A stretch of 64,000 nucleotides of DNA, taken from contig NZ_FOVM01000006.1 of NCBI RefSeq assembly GCF_900115155.1, forward strand, positions 124,001 to 188,000, written 5' to 3'. The stretch comes from Mycetocola miduiensis. Lineage in GTDB: Bacteria > Actinomycetota > Actinomycetes > Actinomycetales > Microbacteriaceae. Positions 62,390 through 64,000 of this stretch are shown one piece after another; position 1 is the stretch's first letter, and each line of letters starts with the position of its first letter. The notes beneath the pieces are model-generated. The model was given only the letters and a program-made list of their open reading frames with translations, had not been told where the DNA came from and ran no database searches. A program made the translations under genes and the position numbers.

Positions 62390-63667
62390 ATGAATTCGGA
62401 TAACGAACTCGACCCGGTGGACCGGTTGCGCGCCGCCGACCCCGCCGGCGATGTGCAGCCCCGTGCTGGCTTCGCTGACGAGGTCATCGCCAGCGTGACC
62501 CGCGCCGTCGGCGAAGCGGCAGCCGAACCCGCCCCAGTGGCGGACCTGGCGACGGCGGGAACGCGCCGGCGCCCGCGCTGGATTCCGGTCGCCGCGGTCG
62601 CCGCGTCGATCGTGGTCGTTGCCGCCGCCGGGTACGGCATCGGGGCCACGGCGGGCCGATCGACGAACCTCGCCGACGGTGCCGCCCCGGCGATCTCGCT
62701 GCCGGCCGGCGGGAGCCCCGAGTCGATGATGCAGAGCGGACGCGAGCCTGGCCTCGGCGGAGCAACCGACCAGAGGATGTACCCGTACGGGTTCGGCCGG
62801 AACTCATTCAGCGCATCCGGTCTCGGCACCAGTGCCGGCACTGCTCAGGCGTACGCATTCGACCCGAACACCGCACCGGTCGCCGACCAGGCCGCCGCAC
62901 TCGCAGCGGCACTCGAGGTCCAGTCGCCGGTCGAGCTGCGGGAAGGCGGCTGGAACGCTGGCCCTCTGGACGGGAGCGCCCCCACTTTGTCGATCAGCCT
63001 CGACGGCGTCCTCTCCTTCTACTACCAGGACCCCCGTCTCAACCCGTGGCTGTGCACGGATGGCGCTGAAGAGTGCGTGCCGACCGGCGAAGCCCCGAGC
63101 GAAGACGCCGCGATCGCAGCACTGAGGGCGCTCCTCGTCGGGGTTGGCCGGGACCCGGAGGCCTTCGAATTCACCTCGCGCGTCTGGGAAGGTTCACCCA
63201 CCAGGACGGCCGAGGCGAGGCCGGTCGTCGACGGACACGTCATCGACCAGCCGTGGTCGTTGGAGATGGCAGAGTCCGGGATCGTCAGCGCGAACGGTGC
63301 ACTGGCGGACATCGTCGGGCTCGGCCAGTACCCCGTGGCGAGCGAGCAGGAGGCATTCGAACGCCTCTCGGACCCGAGGTTCGGCGGCGCAATGACGATT
63401 CTGCCTGCGGCGAGTCGCGAGCCAGCGTCGACCCCGGACCAGTGGGTGCCTCCGACCGAGCCGCCCGCGACACCGACCGAAGGGTCATCACTCTCCTGGC
63501 CGGTGATCGATGTCACGATCGTCAGCGCCCGCCTCGGCCTTGCGAGCCAGTGGCAGCCGGACGGAAGCGTCATGGTGGTTCCCGCCTACGAATTCACCGA
63601 CGCCGACGGCGGCGTCTGGTCGGTTGTCGCCGTTGCTGACTCCCGGCTCAACTTCGCGTTCGAATAG
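62390..63667 (+). CDS. Membrane protein, probable anti-sigma factor
   Basis: A 425-residue protein with an acidic cytoplasmic N-terminus (1-60, DPVDRLRAADPA), a single membrane helix (about 65-90, VAAVAASIVVVAAAGYGIGA) and a large exported C-terminus (about 95-425). The latter has WLCTDGAEECVPT, suggesting a disulphide, and Pro-rich linkers. It is co-transcribed with the ECF sigma factor. No classic zinc anti-sigma motif (HxxxCxxC) is visible, so the assignment rests on position and topology. ATG 62390 has GGAGG upstream; the in-frame GTG at 62360 is not used. Confidence 0.7.
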   Translation: MNSDNELDPVDRLRAADPAGDVQPRAGFADEVIASVTRAVGEAAAEPAPVADLATAGTRRRPRWIPVAAVAASIVVVAAAGYGIGATAGRSTNLADGAAPAISLPAGGSPESMMQSGREPGLGGATDQRMYPYGFGRNSFSASGLGTSAGTAQAYAFDPNTAPVADQAAALAAALEVQSPVELREGGWNAGPLDGSAPTLSISLDGVLSFYYQDPRLNPWLCTDGAEECVPTGEAPSEDAAIAALRALLVGVGRDPEAFEFTSRVWEGSPTRTAEARPVVDGHVIDQPWSLEMAESGIVSANGALADIVGLGQYPVASEQEAFERLSDPRFGGAMTILPAASREPASTPDQWVPPTEPPATPTEGSSLSWPVIDVTIVSARLGLASQWQPDGSVMVVPAYEFTDADGGVWSVVAVADSRLNFAFE

Positions 63668-63722
63668 GGCGCACGGGCCGGTGCCCTTCCCCGGGCGCCG
63701 ATCGTCGTGCAAGGCTGGCGTC

Positions 63723-64000
63723 ATGCCCGAGTCACCGGAGGTCCAGGCGCTCATCGAGGATGTCGGCGCGCGGTTCGTCGGGCGTGAGATCCACGATGTG
63801 GATGTTGCGGAGTTCCGTGTGACGAAGACGCGAGGCCGCCCGCCGTCGTCGCTCGCCGGCGAACAGGTGACGGGCGCCACCAGGCGCGGCAAGCACGTCG
63901 ACATCTCGGTCGGGGGCTCGGGGCACCTGGTCGTCTCGCTCGGCCGGCACGGTTGGGCGCGGTATCGAGACGCCGGTGGCGACGCCGTGGATTCCACGGA
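63723..64000 (+). CDS. Fpg/Nei family DNA glycosylase (3' end outside window)
   Basis: The first 92 codons of a base-excision glycosylase. The mature N-terminus Pro2-Glu3 (MPESPEVQALI) is the catalytic pair, and the later RRGKHVDISVGGSGHLVVSLG matches the family's beta-sandwich with its conserved lysine. It removes oxidised purines or pyrimidines. AAGGCT lies six bases before the ATG, so it may be leaderless too. The C-terminal zinc finger is beyond the window. Confidence 0.88.
   Translation, partial: MPESPEVQALIEDVGARFVGREIHDVDVAEFRVTKTRGRPPSSLAGEQVTGATRRGKHVDISVGGSGHLVVSLGRHGWARYRDAGGDAVDST

Overview
The window is high-GC, gene-dense DNA from an actinobacterium. The codon use, the abundance of the heptamer GCATCCG/CGGATGC, and the gene content (DUF6325, SHOCT, DUF1206 and UBP zinc-finger proteins, NnrE/NnrD, a Clp ATPase behind a HAIR box) suggest the family Microbacteriaceae; this is inference. 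I see no rRNA, tRNA, CRISPR array, prophage or intact insertion sequence. Many genes have a TAnnnT -10 box only 6-7 bases before the start codon, the signature of leaderless transcripts.

Left part (1-20 kb), catabolism and transport. On the minus strand a tightly packed operon encodes an NCS1 permease, a hydantoinase/oxoprolinase-type protein, three DUF917 paralogues and a PucR-type regulator, which looks like uptake and ring-opening of a hydantoin-like compound. On the plus strand follow an aldose epimerase, a zinc alcohol dehydrogenase, an SMP-30 lactonase and an AXE1-type esterase. A minus-strand operon then encodes a fused E1 alpha-beta, an E2 and an MHS-family carboxylate transporter. 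It faces a VOC protein and a GntR regulator across a control region with repeated operator-like sites. A BCCT transporter closes this part.

Middle part (20-42 kb), regulators and housekeeping: a LysR/MFS pair, a class II amidotransferase, an ArsR-SRPBCC cassette with a perfect operator and a decayed DUF1801 gene, BrkB, a run of small stress-type proteins, NnrE, an SGNH hydrolase, a Clp ATPase with a HAIR (HspR) box, DUF5107 and Gfo/Idh proteins, and a SWIM-SNF2 helicase.

Right part (42-64 kb). A five-copy 39-bp minisatellite and two tandem paralogous small acidic genes lie between the SNF2 helicase and a divergent TM0106-type RecB/AAA nuclease. Next come GNAT, VOC, RibD-C and DHA2 genes and a phosphatase-NnrD operon. 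Then comes the most unusual gene of the window: an 862-residue protein joining an aegerolysin-like N-terminus, an HExxHxxGxxH metalloprotease, an Ig-like domain and a long His-Glu repeat. SbcDC, PspC, a Cys/Met-rich copper protein, acylphosphatase, an ECF sigma factor with a membrane partner, and the start of an Fpg/Nei glycosylase complete the window.

Intergenic DNA carries two families of palindromic repeats. One is a ~60-bp element found six times, mostly at 3' ends of genes. No gap between called genes exceeds 300 bases. Functions are assigned from protein motifs read by eye; no database search was possible.
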